In this document: positions 53,698 to 62,526 of the stretch, piece by piece | How positions within the stretch are numbered: the first letter of the stretch is position 1 | Layout: each line of letters begins with the position of its first letter | From: Bacillus sp. FJAT-14578 | GTDB taxonomy: Bacteria > Bacillota > Bacilli > Bacillales > Bacillaceae_H | Assembly: GCF_000504165.1 (NCBI RefSeq) | Contig: NZ_KI632505.1 | Span: forward strand, 934,738-998,737 | Reading direction: 5' to 3' | Length of the DNA: 64,000 nucleotides | Notes under the pieces: model-generated | The model's input: the letters and a program-made list of their open reading frames with translations, nothing else | What the model was told of the DNA's origin: nothing | The model's database searches: none | Position numbers and translations under genes: made by a program

Positions 53698-54342
53698 GTG
53701 TTAAAAGTTGCCATTGCAGAAGATGATTTTCGGATAGCCCAAGCTCAAGAACAGTTTTTATCACGCATGAAAGACGTAAAAGTCGTAGGGAAAGCAGGGA
53801 ATGCAAAAGAAACAATGGACCTGTTGGAAAAAGAGACTATTGATTTGCTTCTATTAGACATTCACATGCCGGATGAACTTGGGGCGGAATTATTGCCAAA
53901 GATTCAAGTCTCATTTCCAAATGTTGAGATTATTATGAGTACAGCAGATGGAAATGGAGTATGTAATTATTTGCTTAAACCCGTAAAACTGGAGAAGTTT
54001 GTTGATACGATGGAATATTGTAAGAAAAACAATCAACGATTGCATAGAGACAGCCTTGTAGGTCAGTCTTTAATCGATATATATTTTGGCAGCACAGATG
54101 GAAAGAATCCATCTCAGAAAAACTCACCTTCAGGGGTTGACCCGCTAACTTTACAAAAAGTAAAAGAAATTATAGAAGATTTAAAAGGCGGCATTACAGC
54201 AGGAGAAATGGGAAAAAAGATAGGCGCTTCAAGAACGACAGCCAGAAGATATTTAGAATATTTGGTTTCAATTAATGAATGCACATTAACGTATGAATAC
54301 GGAATTGTCGGGCGTCCGGAACATAAATATTACCGCACTTAA
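53698..54342 (+). CDS. CitB-type response regulator (CitT/DctR-like) with shortened receiver domain
   Basis: 214 aa. GTG 53698 follows GAGAGG. Receiver: acidic pair EDD, phosphoacceptor Asp in LLLLDIHMPDELG, conserved Lys in LLKPV. Between STADG and CNYLLKP about 11 residues are missing relative to the family, removing most of alpha-4. The C-terminal HTH is intact (GEMGKKIGASRTTARRYLEYLVS). No sensor kinase gene is present nearby. It could be damaged or phosphorylation-independent. Confidence 0.8.
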   Translation: MLKVAIAEDDFRIAQAQEQFLSRMKDVKVVGKAGNAKETMDLLEKETIDLLLLDIHMPDELGAELLPKIQVSFPNVEIIMSTADGNGVCNYLLKPVKLEKFVDTMEYCKKNNQRLHRDSLVGQSLIDIYFGSTDGKNPSQKNSPSGVDPLTLQKVKEIIEDLKGGITAGEMGKKIGASRTTARRYLEYLVSINECTLTYEYGIVGRPEHKYYRT

Positions 54343-54575
54343 ACAATTGTTCTGATTAATGATAGGTCTTTTGCCTTTCAAACATCTTTAGACGGGTTTA
54401 CATAATGGTATTGCCATTCACCTAGAAGATAAATATTGAGATTTCGATAACCAAATAAAATGGTTGGTCTTAATATCAGTTCTATTAAACTTCTTGTTGA
54501 TTTTCACCATTTTTGACTCATTCGTTCAAAAGGCTCATTTGAATCACAAGTTATTTTTTAATGGGGGAATTTTTC

Positions 54576-54737
54576 ATGTGGATTATCACTGCCTATTCAA
54601 AGGAAAACAACATTAAAATGTTTGAATTTAACACAGAAAAAGAAGCGAGAGAAGCTTTCAGATATATCCAGGGTTACAAAATTCTTTCCGAAGTTATTTA
54701 TTTGAACGACCATTCTTTAGAGTTAGTGGGCGTTTGA
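54576..54737 (+). CDS. Small hypothetical protein (53 aa)
   Basis: ATG 54576 with GGGGGAA upstream and good coding character: MWIITAYSKENNIKMFEF, a charged helix TEKEAREAFRYIQGY, then a beta-like tail. A short alpha/beta protein; I recall similar unnamed Bacillus small proteins. Function unknown. Confidence 0.55.
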   Translation: MWIITAYSKENNIKMFEFNTEKEAREAFRYIQGYKILSEVIYLNDHSLELVGV

Positions 54738-54941
54738 AGTTTTACTTAGAATAACTAAAGTACATTTTCAATTAAACTTACTGCCGGTTTTATTTTTATC
54801 ATTATCAAAATCATATTTTATCTACATTCCACTGGGTTGAGTAGATAAGCTACAAAAAGATAGAATCGCAACTTCGACCTGGAGCCTTGTAAGTTGATTT
54901 ATGGAACATTTACGAAACTTTAAGAAAGGGTTGATATTGAT

Positions 54942-55190
54942 ATGCCGTTCAATAAAGCTTTAGTCAATGCAGTTTTAGAAGTCAGCGAAACAGCTAACAA
55001 GTTCCAGTCAAGTGTTGTGATTAGAACAGATACCAAAAACATAGACGCCAAAAGTATCCTCGGTTTAACATATACTGTACTTAGCTCCCAAACATTCAAA
55101 CTTGAAATTCATGGCCCGGATGAGAAAGAGGCAAAAGTAGCAATGACACACATATTTTGGAAAAATAAACTTCCGGTTGAAGTTATATAA
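54942..55190 (+). CDS. HPr-like protein without the phosphorylated His loop
   Basis: 82 aa. AAGAAAGGG upstream. The HPr fold can be followed from the first helix (NAVLEVSETANKFQSSVVI) through the Ser-46-type segment IDAKSILGL to the last helix (DEKEAKVAMTHIF). The first strand and the GIHARPA loop with the PTS-active histidine are absent. Ser-46, the HPr-kinase site, is kept, as in Crh, which has lost His-15 only. It may be a regulatory HPr relative or simply a structural descendant. It is monocistronic. Confidence 0.6.
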   Translation: MPFNKALVNAVLEVSETANKFQSSVVIRTDTKNIDAKSILGLTYTVLSSQTFKLEIHGPDEKEAKVAMTHIFWKNKLPVEVI

Positions 55191-55476
55191 AGAGACCCTA
55201 GGTAAAGAACATTCTTTTGGATGGTCTACTCAGGATCATTTGTTGTCTTAATGTGATGACGTTATCCTTTTTCCAAATAAGGGCTTTCGACGCTAATGCC
55301 TCTTATATTCATGACACAACTATTTCATTTTTAGTTTAGCCTTGTATCCTTGCTTTGTCACCAAGTACGGAGGGGGATGTAGTCCCGTTGGCGGATAGAA
55401 TACTACCTCCTCCTTTTATTGAAAAGTACCCACACTCCCGTAACTGCTTCTTTTTTACGTGTTTCTTCTTAGCCTT

Positions 55477-55611
55477 TCAAACTTTTTTCACCATTACCGT
55501 TAAATCGATAAATCCTTCCTGTTTTTCAATAATTCCTTCTCCACTAAACCATTTTATGACTTGGTCTGCTTCCCCTTCAGTAACAATCGTTTTTCTCATC
55601 TGGACAAACAT
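55477..55611 (-). pseudogene. Truncated heme monooxygenase gene (HmoA-like)
   Basis: 44 codons: MFVQMRKTIVTEGEADQVIKWF, then EGIIEKQEGFIDLTVMVKKV and a stop. This aligns with the first 40% of Bacillus HmoA, ending before the conserved WE and His segments. The start keeps an RBS-like GGAG and a Fur box lies 44 bp upstream. A decayed iron-regulated gene. The gap 55191-55476 holds nothing else I can identify. Confidence 0.65.
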
Positions 55612-55654
55612 AGTAGCATCTCCACTCCCATTCATTTTCAATACTCAGTTTAAT

Positions 55655-55669
55655 TGATAATGATTTTCA
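55655..55669 (-). promoter_or_regulatory. Fur box upstream of the hmoA fragment
   Basis: TGATAAT-G-ATTTTCA fits the 7-1-7 Fur consensus (TGATAATNATTATCA) with one mismatch. Confidence 0.65.
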
Positions 55670-55790
55670 ATAAAAACAAAAACCTTACTTGGAATTTATT
55701 TAATCATTTTCTAAATTATTGAGATTTAAAAATGATTGTTTTCATTCTTTCATATACATATATAAAAACATAAGGAAAGAGGGAGATAAC

Positions 55791-56015
55791 ATGTTAACGG
55801 TGTGCCCCAAACATGTGAAGAAAGGGATAAATGGTCTTATTATTCCTCACGTAAAAAAAGTCACAGATGGTTATACGTATTCCTGTCTATTTTGTAATCA
55901 AAAAGCGGAAATACAAATTTTTTATTCCATACCCTTTTCGAAACTACACAGAAAAAATAAAAATAATTCCACAAACCTGAATGAAAATGATATTTATTAT
56001 CAATACTATGACTAA
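55791..56015 (+). CDS. Small zinc-ribbon-like protein (74 aa)
   Basis: ATG 55791 with GAGGGAG upstream; a longer frame from 55719 has no RBS. Cysteine pattern CPKH near the start and CLFC in TYSCLFCNQKAEI suggests a metal knuckle. The tail is Asn- and Tyr-rich. It lies in an iron-related stretch and a weak Fur-like sequence is seen near 55731-55748, so iron regulation is possible. Function unknown. Confidence 0.5.
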   Translation: MLTVCPKHVKKGINGLIIPHVKKVTDGYTYSCLFCNQKAEIQIFYSIPFSKLHRKNKNNSTNLNENDIYYQYYD

Positions 56016-56017
56016 TA

Positions 56018-56045
56018 AAGGGCAACCAAGGTGATGGTTGCCCTA
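56018..56045. terminator. Bidirectional terminator
   Basis: GGGCAACC and GGTTGCCC, exact 8-bp stem with an 8-nt loop, between convergent small genes. Confidence 0.65.
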
Positions 56046-56052
56046 ACGAAAA

Positions 56053-56208
56053 TTAAACCTCTGGTACAAATGTTTTACAATCCGTTTCTTCACTATTGGA
56101 TGCTTGCTTGCCCTTATGGCTGACTACATAAATCGCATCTGCATTGCATTTGTTTCCAGAATCCCAAAACTTACAGTTATTCACTTCACAAAGAACATCT
56201 TGTGCCAT
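56053..56208 (-). CDS. DUF1540 small cysteine protein (51 aa)
   Basis: ATG 56208 after AGGAGG. MAQDVLCEVNNCKFWDSGNKC, then a spacer and ETDCKTFVPEV: the C-x4-C...C...C-x-F pattern of DUF1540, a short metal-binding-like domain common in spore formers. Function unknown. Confidence 0.75.
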   Translation of the reverse strand: MAQDVLCEVNNCKFWDSGNKCNADAIYVVSHKGKQASNSEETDCKTFVPEV

Positions 56209-56379
56209 AGTATCACACCTCCTCTTTTGTTATCATTAACAAAATTAAGGTGATTGATACTTTCTTTTTTTCTTACGATGTTATTCTTACCCCCACGATA
56301 TAGAGAACCTTTTGTTTCTTTGAACTACACTCCTTGAATAAAAATTTTTAAAAATATATAGACACATAAAAGTGATAAT

Positions 56380-56421
56380 GATAATCTTTATCATGAACTT
56401 ATAATTGATAAAGATTATCAT
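56380..56421 (+). promoter_or_regulatory. Two Fur boxes upstream of the SLH gene
   Basis: TGATAAT-C-TTTATCA (56380-56394) and TGATAAA-G-ATTATCA (56407-56421) each match the 7-1-7 consensus with one mismatch, and each has an overlapping extra half-site (TGATAAT at 56374; ATTATCGAT after). Strong evidence for iron-responsive control of the gene at 56532. Confidence 0.8.
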
Positions 56422-56531
56422 TATCGATTATAAGTCGTACTATCTCAATCACCCTCATTAAGAGAAACGTAGAGATAGATATAGCTAATAGAGAGAAAAA
56501 TAGAACATTCAGTTACAGGGGGATTTCAACT

Positions 56532-58139
56532 ATGACTAACCAGTATCGAAAATTCTTAGCGGGGTCTGTGTCTGCTGCTATTGCAGCAAGCACCATTGTT
56601 TCGGGTGCGAGTGCCGCCTCTTTCAAAGACGTGGCAGCAAATTCAGCACATGCTGACGCCATCCATACTTTAACGGCAGACGGCGTACTTAAAGGGTTGG
56701 AAAATGGAGCGTTTGGTGTCGAAAAACCCGTTACCCGCGGGCAAGTAGCCAAAATTTTTGCACGTCTTCTCGAAGGCAATCAACCGGATGACTTAGCTGC
56801 CTTTTCAGATATACCTGTGGATCATGTTGATCAAGAATTGGTAAAAGCCGCTGCCAAGGTGAAAGCCATTGGTGCTTTTACGGGTTCCAACGGAAACTTA
56901 ATGCCTTTTAATCACTTAACCCGTCAACAAATGGCGAAAATACTGGTAGAGGCATTCAATTTACAGCATAATGGCTCTTACACAGATGATTTAAAAGATA
57001 TACATACAGCCTCCACGGAGTTTCAAGACCCTATTGCCATCTTGGCTGAGAACGGAATCACACAAGTAGCAGATGGCAAGTTCCGTCCTTTAGAGCCGGT
57101 GACTCGCGCTCAATTTGCGACATTTGTACAACGTGCGCGTCAAGCAGCAAGTCAAGCAATCGAGCAACCGGCTGATTCGACAGAATTAGCCGTTCAAGAT
57201 GTGCAATTCTTATCGGCTGGCGGCCGCCATTTAGAAATAACATTTAACAAGTCGGTTCCTGAATTAGCGAACACTCAATTTAGAGTGATAAAAAAGGATT
57301 CACAAGCTGTGATGGGTACTGAAGAAGTTCGCTTGAACAAAGATGGGGATACAGGTTTTGTCTATGCTTATACGTGGGATGAAGAGCCAATTCTTGTAAA
57401 AAAAGTAGATGGAAATGTCGTATATGGCCTTGACGGAGAGAAGCTGGATCTGGGAAGTTATGTGATTTTGAAAGATGGAAAGCCAATGCGTGTTTCAGAC
57501 CTTCAAGCAGGAGATATGCTGTATTTCAATAAAGATGCGAAAAACGTTAACGGCAAAAGCGGTATAGCTGAAGTGTATAATCATACCGTAACCGGAAAAC
57601 TCACCCAAGTGTTTGATGGAGATGCATTTGAAGTGAACGACACCATTTATGATTGCATAGGTGATGTATTTGCTGCACGAATATTGAATGGTGATGAGTT
57701 CGAAGATTTCCGCGAGGGTGAAGCCGAACGATTAGAAGGAAAAGAAGTTACCCTTTATTTTAGCCGCAATAGCGATCTTGTGCTTGTAGAAAGAGGAAAT
57801 AAGACAAAGCCGATCGACACAACTAAACCTGCTTTTACTTCTAGTAACATCACAAGCATCGGTGCACCTGATAATGTTTTATCTGCCGCTGAAACTCTCA
57901 CTCTCAACTTCTCTGAAACTTTGAGTTCAGCCGCAGTTGAAACGATTCAAACGAAATTAACAGCAGCCTTTAATCAAGGCGTGACGGTATCAACGGATGA
58001 TCATAAGAAATTTGCGGTTAAAGTTAACGAGGATGTTATTTTCGGTGCAGACACTGTGAAGGTGACCTTTAATGAAAGCGAACTCAAAGACCTTGCCGGA
58101 AATGGCAACGAAGCATTTGACATCATCATGCAAGATTGA
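56532..58139 (+). CDS. Iron-regulated SLH-anchored surface protein
   Basis: 535 aa. AGGGGG upstream of ATG 56532. Signal peptide (FLAGSVSAAIAASTIVSGASA|A). Three SLH modules in residues 28-205 (FKDVAANSAHADAIHTLTADGVL; FSDIPVDHVDQELVKAAAKV; LKDIHTASTEFQDPIAILAENG). After that comes a beta-rich region and a C-terminal Big/SbsC-like domain (LTLNFSETLSSAAVE, VKVTFNESELKDLAGNGNEAF). No NEAT heme motif was seen. The double Fur box suggests a role under iron limitation, perhaps in iron or siderophore handling at the wall. Confidence 0.88.
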   Translation: MTNQYRKFLAGSVSAAIAASTIVSGASAASFKDVAANSAHADAIHTLTADGVLKGLENGAFGVEKPVTRGQVAKIFARLLEGNQPDDLAAFSDIPVDHVDQELVKAAAKVKAIGAFTGSNGNLMPFNHLTRQQMAKILVEAFNLQHNGSYTDDLKDIHTASTEFQDPIAILAENGITQVADGKFRPLEPVTRAQFATFVQRARQAASQAIEQPADSTELAVQDVQFLSAGGRHLEITFNKSVPELANTQFRVIKKDSQAVMGTEEVRLNKDGDTGFVYAYTWDEEPILVKKVDGNVVYGLDGEKLDLGSYVILKDGKPMRVSDLQAGDMLYFNKDAKNVNGKSGIAEVYNHTVTGKLTQVFDGDAFEVNDTIYDCIGDVFAARILNGDEFEDFREGEAERLEGKEVTLYFSRNSDLVLVERGNKTKPIDTTKPAFTSSNITSIGAPDNVLSAAETLTLNFSETLSSAAVETIQTKLTAAFNQGVTVSTDDHKKFAVKVNEDVIFGADTVKVTFNESELKDLAGNGNEAFDIIMQD

Positions 58140-58141
58140 TC

Positions 58142-58192
58142 TGAACTGCACCTCCAATTGTTAGTTTTGTCTAACAATTGGGGTGCAGTTCA
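58142..58192. terminator. Bidirectional terminator
   Basis: A 23-bp stem with one mismatch (58142-58164 / 58170-58192, core CCAATTGTTAG), between the convergent SLH gene and the siderophore operon. Confidence 0.8.
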
Positions 58193-58220
58193 TTCTCTTT
58201 CGAATCCTTTTTTCTTCCTA

Positions 58221-60026
58221 TTAAATAGTGGTTTGAACCGCTACTTCATGAAGGGCGTTTGCGACTTTTCCATGCTCACTCGCATGCGGACGGTCATCTC
58301 CGTCTTCATAGCCGTAATCAAACATGCGGTTCCGGTTGAGCGTCAGTTTGGTGAATGCCGGACGCAATAAACTGAACAGCTCAAATCTCTCTTCCAAATG
58401 CGGAAACTTTTGTTGATACGACAGAATTTCCTGACGAACAATTGTCCAAAAACGATGTTCAGTAAACTGTTCGTTCTCTTCTAAAATGCTGCTTAAATAA
58501 CGGAAATGGCAAATGAATAATCCAGTGAAAATAAACTGTGTTAATCCTTCAGGCGGCTCACTGCGCAAAACCTTTTTCAATTCGGCAGACAATCCTGCCA
58601 GCTCCGGCAGCTGCTGATCACTAATATTTACGTCATCTACAAAATCCTTCATAATGATGCGTTCAGGTGTGTAATCTTTTAAGACAAGCACCGTATTTTG
58701 GCCATGCGGTGAAAAGACGGTCCCATATTGATATAAACAATGAAGCAATGGAGGTAAAATGGCATTCGTCAATTTATGGACCCACTGCTCCACCGTCAGT
58801 CCTGATTTTTCGATGAGCTTTGACACAAACGGAGTGCCTTCATGATCCACGTACAGAAGTGCCGCTAATGTGATGGCCTTCTCCCCTTCTTGAAGCTCTT
58901 GATAAACGCTCTCCCTCCACACTACACCAAGCATTTCCAAATATTGATAAGGAGCACCTTTTAATTGATGGAATGTGCGGTGATTGACATTCATCGTCGC
59001 TACTTCTCCCAACAGCCCGAGGCGGCATTCTTCTTTTAAAAACGGATCGTTTTCAAGTACATCTTTCATAAATGCCGTTACTTCAGGGGCGATGACCGTT
59101 CTTTCACCTGGCAGCCCTCTATACACAAGCGTGTTTAAGATGCTCATCGGCAGCTTGACATGATACTTCTCTTTATTAGTGACATTGACGAATGTGCGAA
59201 TCGATTGCTGCGGCAGGTAATCATCTTCTCCTTCTCCCAATGGAATGATTTCTTTTTTCGCGATTTCCGTAGCAAACATGGAGACGATCATGTTATTCCA
59301 CTGCCATTCATGAATCGGCATGAAGTAGTAATCCGATTCCGATACTCCAAGCGCCTGAAGCCTTTTTCCAAAGCGATCACGTTTCTCTTCCCCTAGTTCT
59401 TGGCCGATGACATGTTCATAGGCTAAGCCGTCAATGGAATGAAATGTGCCGAGATTTCGATGGACGGCAATCCAGGATAGGTTGACCTTCTTTTTCTGTT
59501 CGGGCGCATATTGCACATAATCATCATATCCAAAACCAATCCGGCCTTTGTTATAGGTAATCCACGGATGTCCCGTCATTTCCCCTTCCAGCTCGGCATA
59601 ATCGAGTTCCGTTAATTGATCAGATAATTTGGCTTTTTCCTTCAAATGGGTATCTGCGACAAGTGTATGCAAATATTCTTTTATTAAGTGGCCTGCTGTT
59701 GAACTAGTCATCTTGCCTTCTTCTTGAATGCTTAATAATAAAGCGAGAGTCAACGGGATATCAGTTTCTTCTATTAATATGACTTCAATGCTCTCAGCTA
59801 TCACCTGAAAGCTGTCAAATAAACGAGGCTTTGCTTCAAAGCGGTACACCGTTCCCTTTTGGTCACGCCATTCATACGTGTGAACGTCCTCTTTTTCCGA
59901 AAGCAGTGTCGGCGCAATAATTTCTTCATACATAAACTCTTGAAGCATTTTCGCCAAAAGCTGCCGATCCGCTTCCTGCCAGTTTTTTTCCGTTAACATA
60001 TGTAAAGGTGTTTCACAAATTTTCAT
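58221..60026 (-). CDS. NIS siderophore synthetase, IucC-type
   Basis: 601 aa. IucA/IucC family ligase that condenses a hydroxamate amine with a citrate carboxyl using ATP. Motifs: GHPWITYNKGRIGF, HEWQWNNMI, SPHGQNTVLVL and MKDFVDDV of the ATP/citrate site. Last gene of the operon, overlapping the MFS gene by 14 bases. It should add the second arm to the citrate core. Confidence 0.88.
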   Translation of the reverse strand: MKICETPLHMLTEKNWQEADRQLLAKMLQEFMYEEIIAPTLLSEKEDVHTYEWRDQKGTVYRFEAKPRLFDSFQVIAESIEVILIEETDIPLTLALLLSIQEEGKMTSSTAGHLIKEYLHTLVADTHLKEKAKLSDQLTELDYAELEGEMTGHPWITYNKGRIGFGYDDYVQYAPEQKKKVNLSWIAVHRNLGTFHSIDGLAYEHVIGQELGEEKRDRFGKRLQALGVSESDYYFMPIHEWQWNNMIVSMFATEIAKKEIIPLGEGEDDYLPQQSIRTFVNVTNKEKYHVKLPMSILNTLVYRGLPGERTVIAPEVTAFMKDVLENDPFLKEECRLGLLGEVATMNVNHRTFHQLKGAPYQYLEMLGVVWRESVYQELQEGEKAITLAALLYVDHEGTPFVSKLIEKSGLTVEQWVHKLTNAILPPLLHCLYQYGTVFSPHGQNTVLVLKDYTPERIIMKDFVDDVNISDQQLPELAGLSAELKKVLRSEPPEGLTQFIFTGLFICHFRYLSSILEENEQFTEHRFWTIVRQEILSYQQKFPHLEERFELFSLLRPAFTKLTLNRNRMFDYGYEDGDDRPHASEHGKVANALHEVAVQTTI

Positions 60027-61224
60027 GATGGTCCACTTCCTTTTTCAATTGATATGATGGTTTGAAAATAGTCATAAACAATAAACTCATGCATACAGCC
60101 GCTCCGATCAAAAGCAAACCGCCCAGCAAAAAGGGGCCTTGAAAACCCGTGCGCTGAACCATCATCAAAGCGGTCATCGGCGCAAATAACAAGGCGGTAT
60201 TTTGTACGGACGAAACAAGGCTGTACGAAAGCGGCGATTGCTTTCCAATTCTCGTTTGAAAGAAAAAAATATCGATCGCCGCCAAGCCAACAAAAAAGCA
60301 TGCCCCATAAAGAAAGCGAATGAAACTAAATAACCAAATATGATGTGTGAACATTTGTATGAAAAGTAAACATCCAGTGACAGCCGTTACACCAAGCAGG
60401 ATGACTTTCACATGGGAATGAAAATACCGTTTAGGCAGCAAAAACTGCAGAATAACCGCTGTAATGCTCGGCATGACATAAAGCAGGCTTGATACTTGTG
60501 TTGTAATGGAAAAACTATTTTCAAGAAATACCGTAAAGTAAGGCCTGATTGCATGGTGCCCTATGAAAAAAAGAAATACGACAAGGAGATAAAGAAGGAA
60601 TTCCCCGGACATTTTTATACGTTTGAACGATTCTCCCTTTTTCCTAAACTCTGTTGCTCTTGAAACCGCATTGCTTTTCGAGAACACGAAGAAGCTTAAT
60701 AGGGCAAGAATAAGATCGGCCCCTGCAAACATGTAATAACTATTTAAGGGCATGTCTTGAGTAATTGCGTAACTCCCTGCAAGGCCTGAGATGATGACAC
60801 TTCCATGAAACAAACATAAGTAGGAGGTTGTCACTTTGACTTTTTCTCCTTCGCTCTTGCTTGAGGCGACCATGGCTGGATACAGCAAATAAATGCTGCT
60901 CTGAAAAACTAGTAAAACAAGCGAAATCATCAAAAACTGGGAAAACGTATCAACCATCGGAAGAACAGCTTTACAAAGCCCCATTATGATGAGCGCAACC
61001 GGGATGATCTTTTTCAAGTTCCATCTTTGGGCAATCATAGCCCATGCCGGTGTCAATACAATGACAACAAGACGGCAGCAAACGATGAAAAGGCTTGTTG
61101 CTTGCACCCCATCCATCCGAAAGTACTCGGAAAATAGCTGTGGATAGAAGGGCGATAACAGCATTTCCGAAATCAACGTAACAAGCAAGCAACTATATAT
61201 AAATCCTTTTTCGCCCTTCGTCAT
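60013..61224 (-). CDS. MFS exporter in the siderophore operon
   Basis: 403 aa, 12 TM segments (YSCLLVTLISEMLLSPFYPQLF, then AMIAQRWNLKKIIPVALIIMGL). Sits between the monooxygenase (9-bp gap) and IucC genes, the position of export pumps in other NIS operons. It probably secretes the finished siderophore. Confidence 0.85.
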   Translation of the reverse strand: MTKGEKGFIYSCLLVTLISEMLLSPFYPQLFSEYFRMDGVQATSLFIVCCRLVVIVLTPAWAMIAQRWNLKKIIPVALIIMGLCKAVLPMVDTFSQFLMISLVLLVFQSSIYLLYPAMVASSKSEGEKVKVTTSYLCLFHGSVIISGLAGSYAITQDMPLNSYYMFAGADLILALLSFFVFSKSNAVSRATEFRKKGESFKRIKMSGEFLLYLLVVFLFFIGHHAIRPYFTVFLENSFSITTQVSSLLYVMPSITAVILQFLLPKRYFHSHVKVILLGVTAVTGCLLFIQMFTHHIWLFSFIRFLYGACFFVGLAAIDIFFFQTRIGKQSPLSYSLVSSVQNTALLFAPMTALMMVQRTGFQGPFLLGGLLLIGAAVCMSLLFMTIFKPSYQLKKEVDHHENL

Positions 61225-61233
61225 TTCCTTCTC

Positions 61234-62526
61234 CTACAGTCCAAACTGCTGGAATACGTTGTTTTTGTATGTTTGATATACTTCTTTTCCTGCTATTTGG
61301 TTAATAATGGCCGCGTTCCGAAATGCCCCAAGTCCTAAATCAGGCGCTCCTACACCGTGCGTATGAAGCTCGCCGTTTTGAACAAATAAATGATGTTCAC
61401 CTTCCGTGTTTAATTTCACTTTATAATCTTCTTGGATGACAAGCTGACCGAATTCATCCCATTCAACCACACGTTTCAGCCCGTTTAAGCAATCCGGGAT
61501 ATAAGGGTGGTAACCGGTCGCCAAAATGACGGCATCACTTTCCATCTGCCTATGCTCTTCCTGTTCATGCTGGTAAAGTGATAAAAGGTAGCCGTTGCTC
61601 CATTCTTCGATGGAAGCCAGCTCGGTCAATGCCTGCAGATGAACGTCCGGTTCTTGGTTTCCGACCGTTCGCTCATACAATAAATCATAAATATCAGCAA
61701 TCGTATCGAAACTGATTCCTTTGTATAACAAAGCCTGATTGTTTAAAGCGTGTTTCTTCTTTTCTATCGGCAAGTTATAGAAATAGCGGGTATAATCAGG
61801 CGAGAAATGCTCAAGCCCAAGCTTCGAATATTCCATTGGATAAAACCCCTTGGACCTTGTGAACCATGACAATTGATAATCATGATCCGGCTGTTTAGAC
61901 AATAAATCATAGAAAATTTCAGCTGCGCTCTGCCCCGAACCAATGACCGTGACCGAATTTGCTTTCAGGACATTTTCCCGCTTGTTCATATACTGTGAAG
62001 AATGAAAGACGCGATCACCGAGAGCTGAATGGAATCTCTCCGGAACGTATGGCCTTGTTCCCACACCTATAACCACATGTTTGGCATCGTACGTTTTTGG
62101 TTCGTTTTCATCAGCGGAAAAAACGGTCACGCGAAAATGCCCCTCTTCTGTTTGTTCAATAGTCTCCACTTTGCATCCAAACTGAAGCTGCGGCAGCTGT
62201 TCTGCTACCCATTGACAATAATGGTTATATTCCGTACGTGGGATATGAAATTTTTCAAAAAAGTAAAAATGGTACAGCCGCTTTTGCTCATGCAAATAGT
62301 TCAAAAAGCTGAAACGGCTCGTCGGATCGACCATGGTTACGGTATCTGCCATAAAAGGCACTTGCAGTGTCGTTCCCTCCAGCAGCATCCCCGGATGCCA
62401 GTCAAAACGAGTTTTTTTATCAAAAAACAATGAACGGCAATCTGTTTTTTCAAGCAATGCTGCCAAGCCGAGATTAAACGGACCGATTCCTACTCCAATG
62501 ACGTCTAAAATTTGTTCGTTTGCCAA
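61234..62526 (-). CDS. Lysine/diamine N-monooxygenase (IucD/RhbE-like)
   Basis: 430 aa. Flavin-dependent N-hydroxylase (FAD, NADPH). FAD motif GVGIGPFNLGLAALL, conserved substrate segment QVPFMADTVTMVDPTSRFSFLNYL, NADPH motif VIGSGQSAAEIFYDLL, and ATGYHPYIP near the end. TTG 62526 follows AAGGTGG; a GTG at 62535 overlaps that site. It N-hydroxylates lysine (aerobactin-like) or a diamine such as diaminopropane (schizokinen-like). The substrate cannot be fixed here. Confidence 0.88.
   Translation of the reverse strand: MANEQILDVIGVGIGPFNLGLAALLEKTDCRSLFFDKKTRFDWHPGMLLEGTTLQVPFMADTVTMVDPTSRFSFLNYLHEQKRLYHFYFFEKFHIPRTEYNHYCQWVAEQLPQLQFGCKVETIEQTEEGHFRVTVFSADENEPKTYDAKHVVIGVGTRPYVPERFHSALGDRVFHSSQYMNKRENVLKANSVTVIGSGQSAAEIFYDLLSKQPDHDYQLSWFTRSKGFYPMEYSKLGLEHFSPDYTRYFYNLPIEKKKHALNNQALLYKGISFDTIADIYDLLYERTVGNQEPDVHLQALTELASIEEWSNGYLLSLYQHEQEEHRQMESDAVILATGYHPYIPDCLNGLKRVVEWDEFGQLVIQEDYKVKLNTEGEHHLFVQNGELHTHGVGAPDLGLGAFRNAAIINQIAGKEVYQTYKNNVFQQFGL

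Noticed and set aside
55355-55657. 100-codon plus-strand ORF
   Set aside because: It is antisense to the hmoA fragment and its Fur box; that homology takes precedence.
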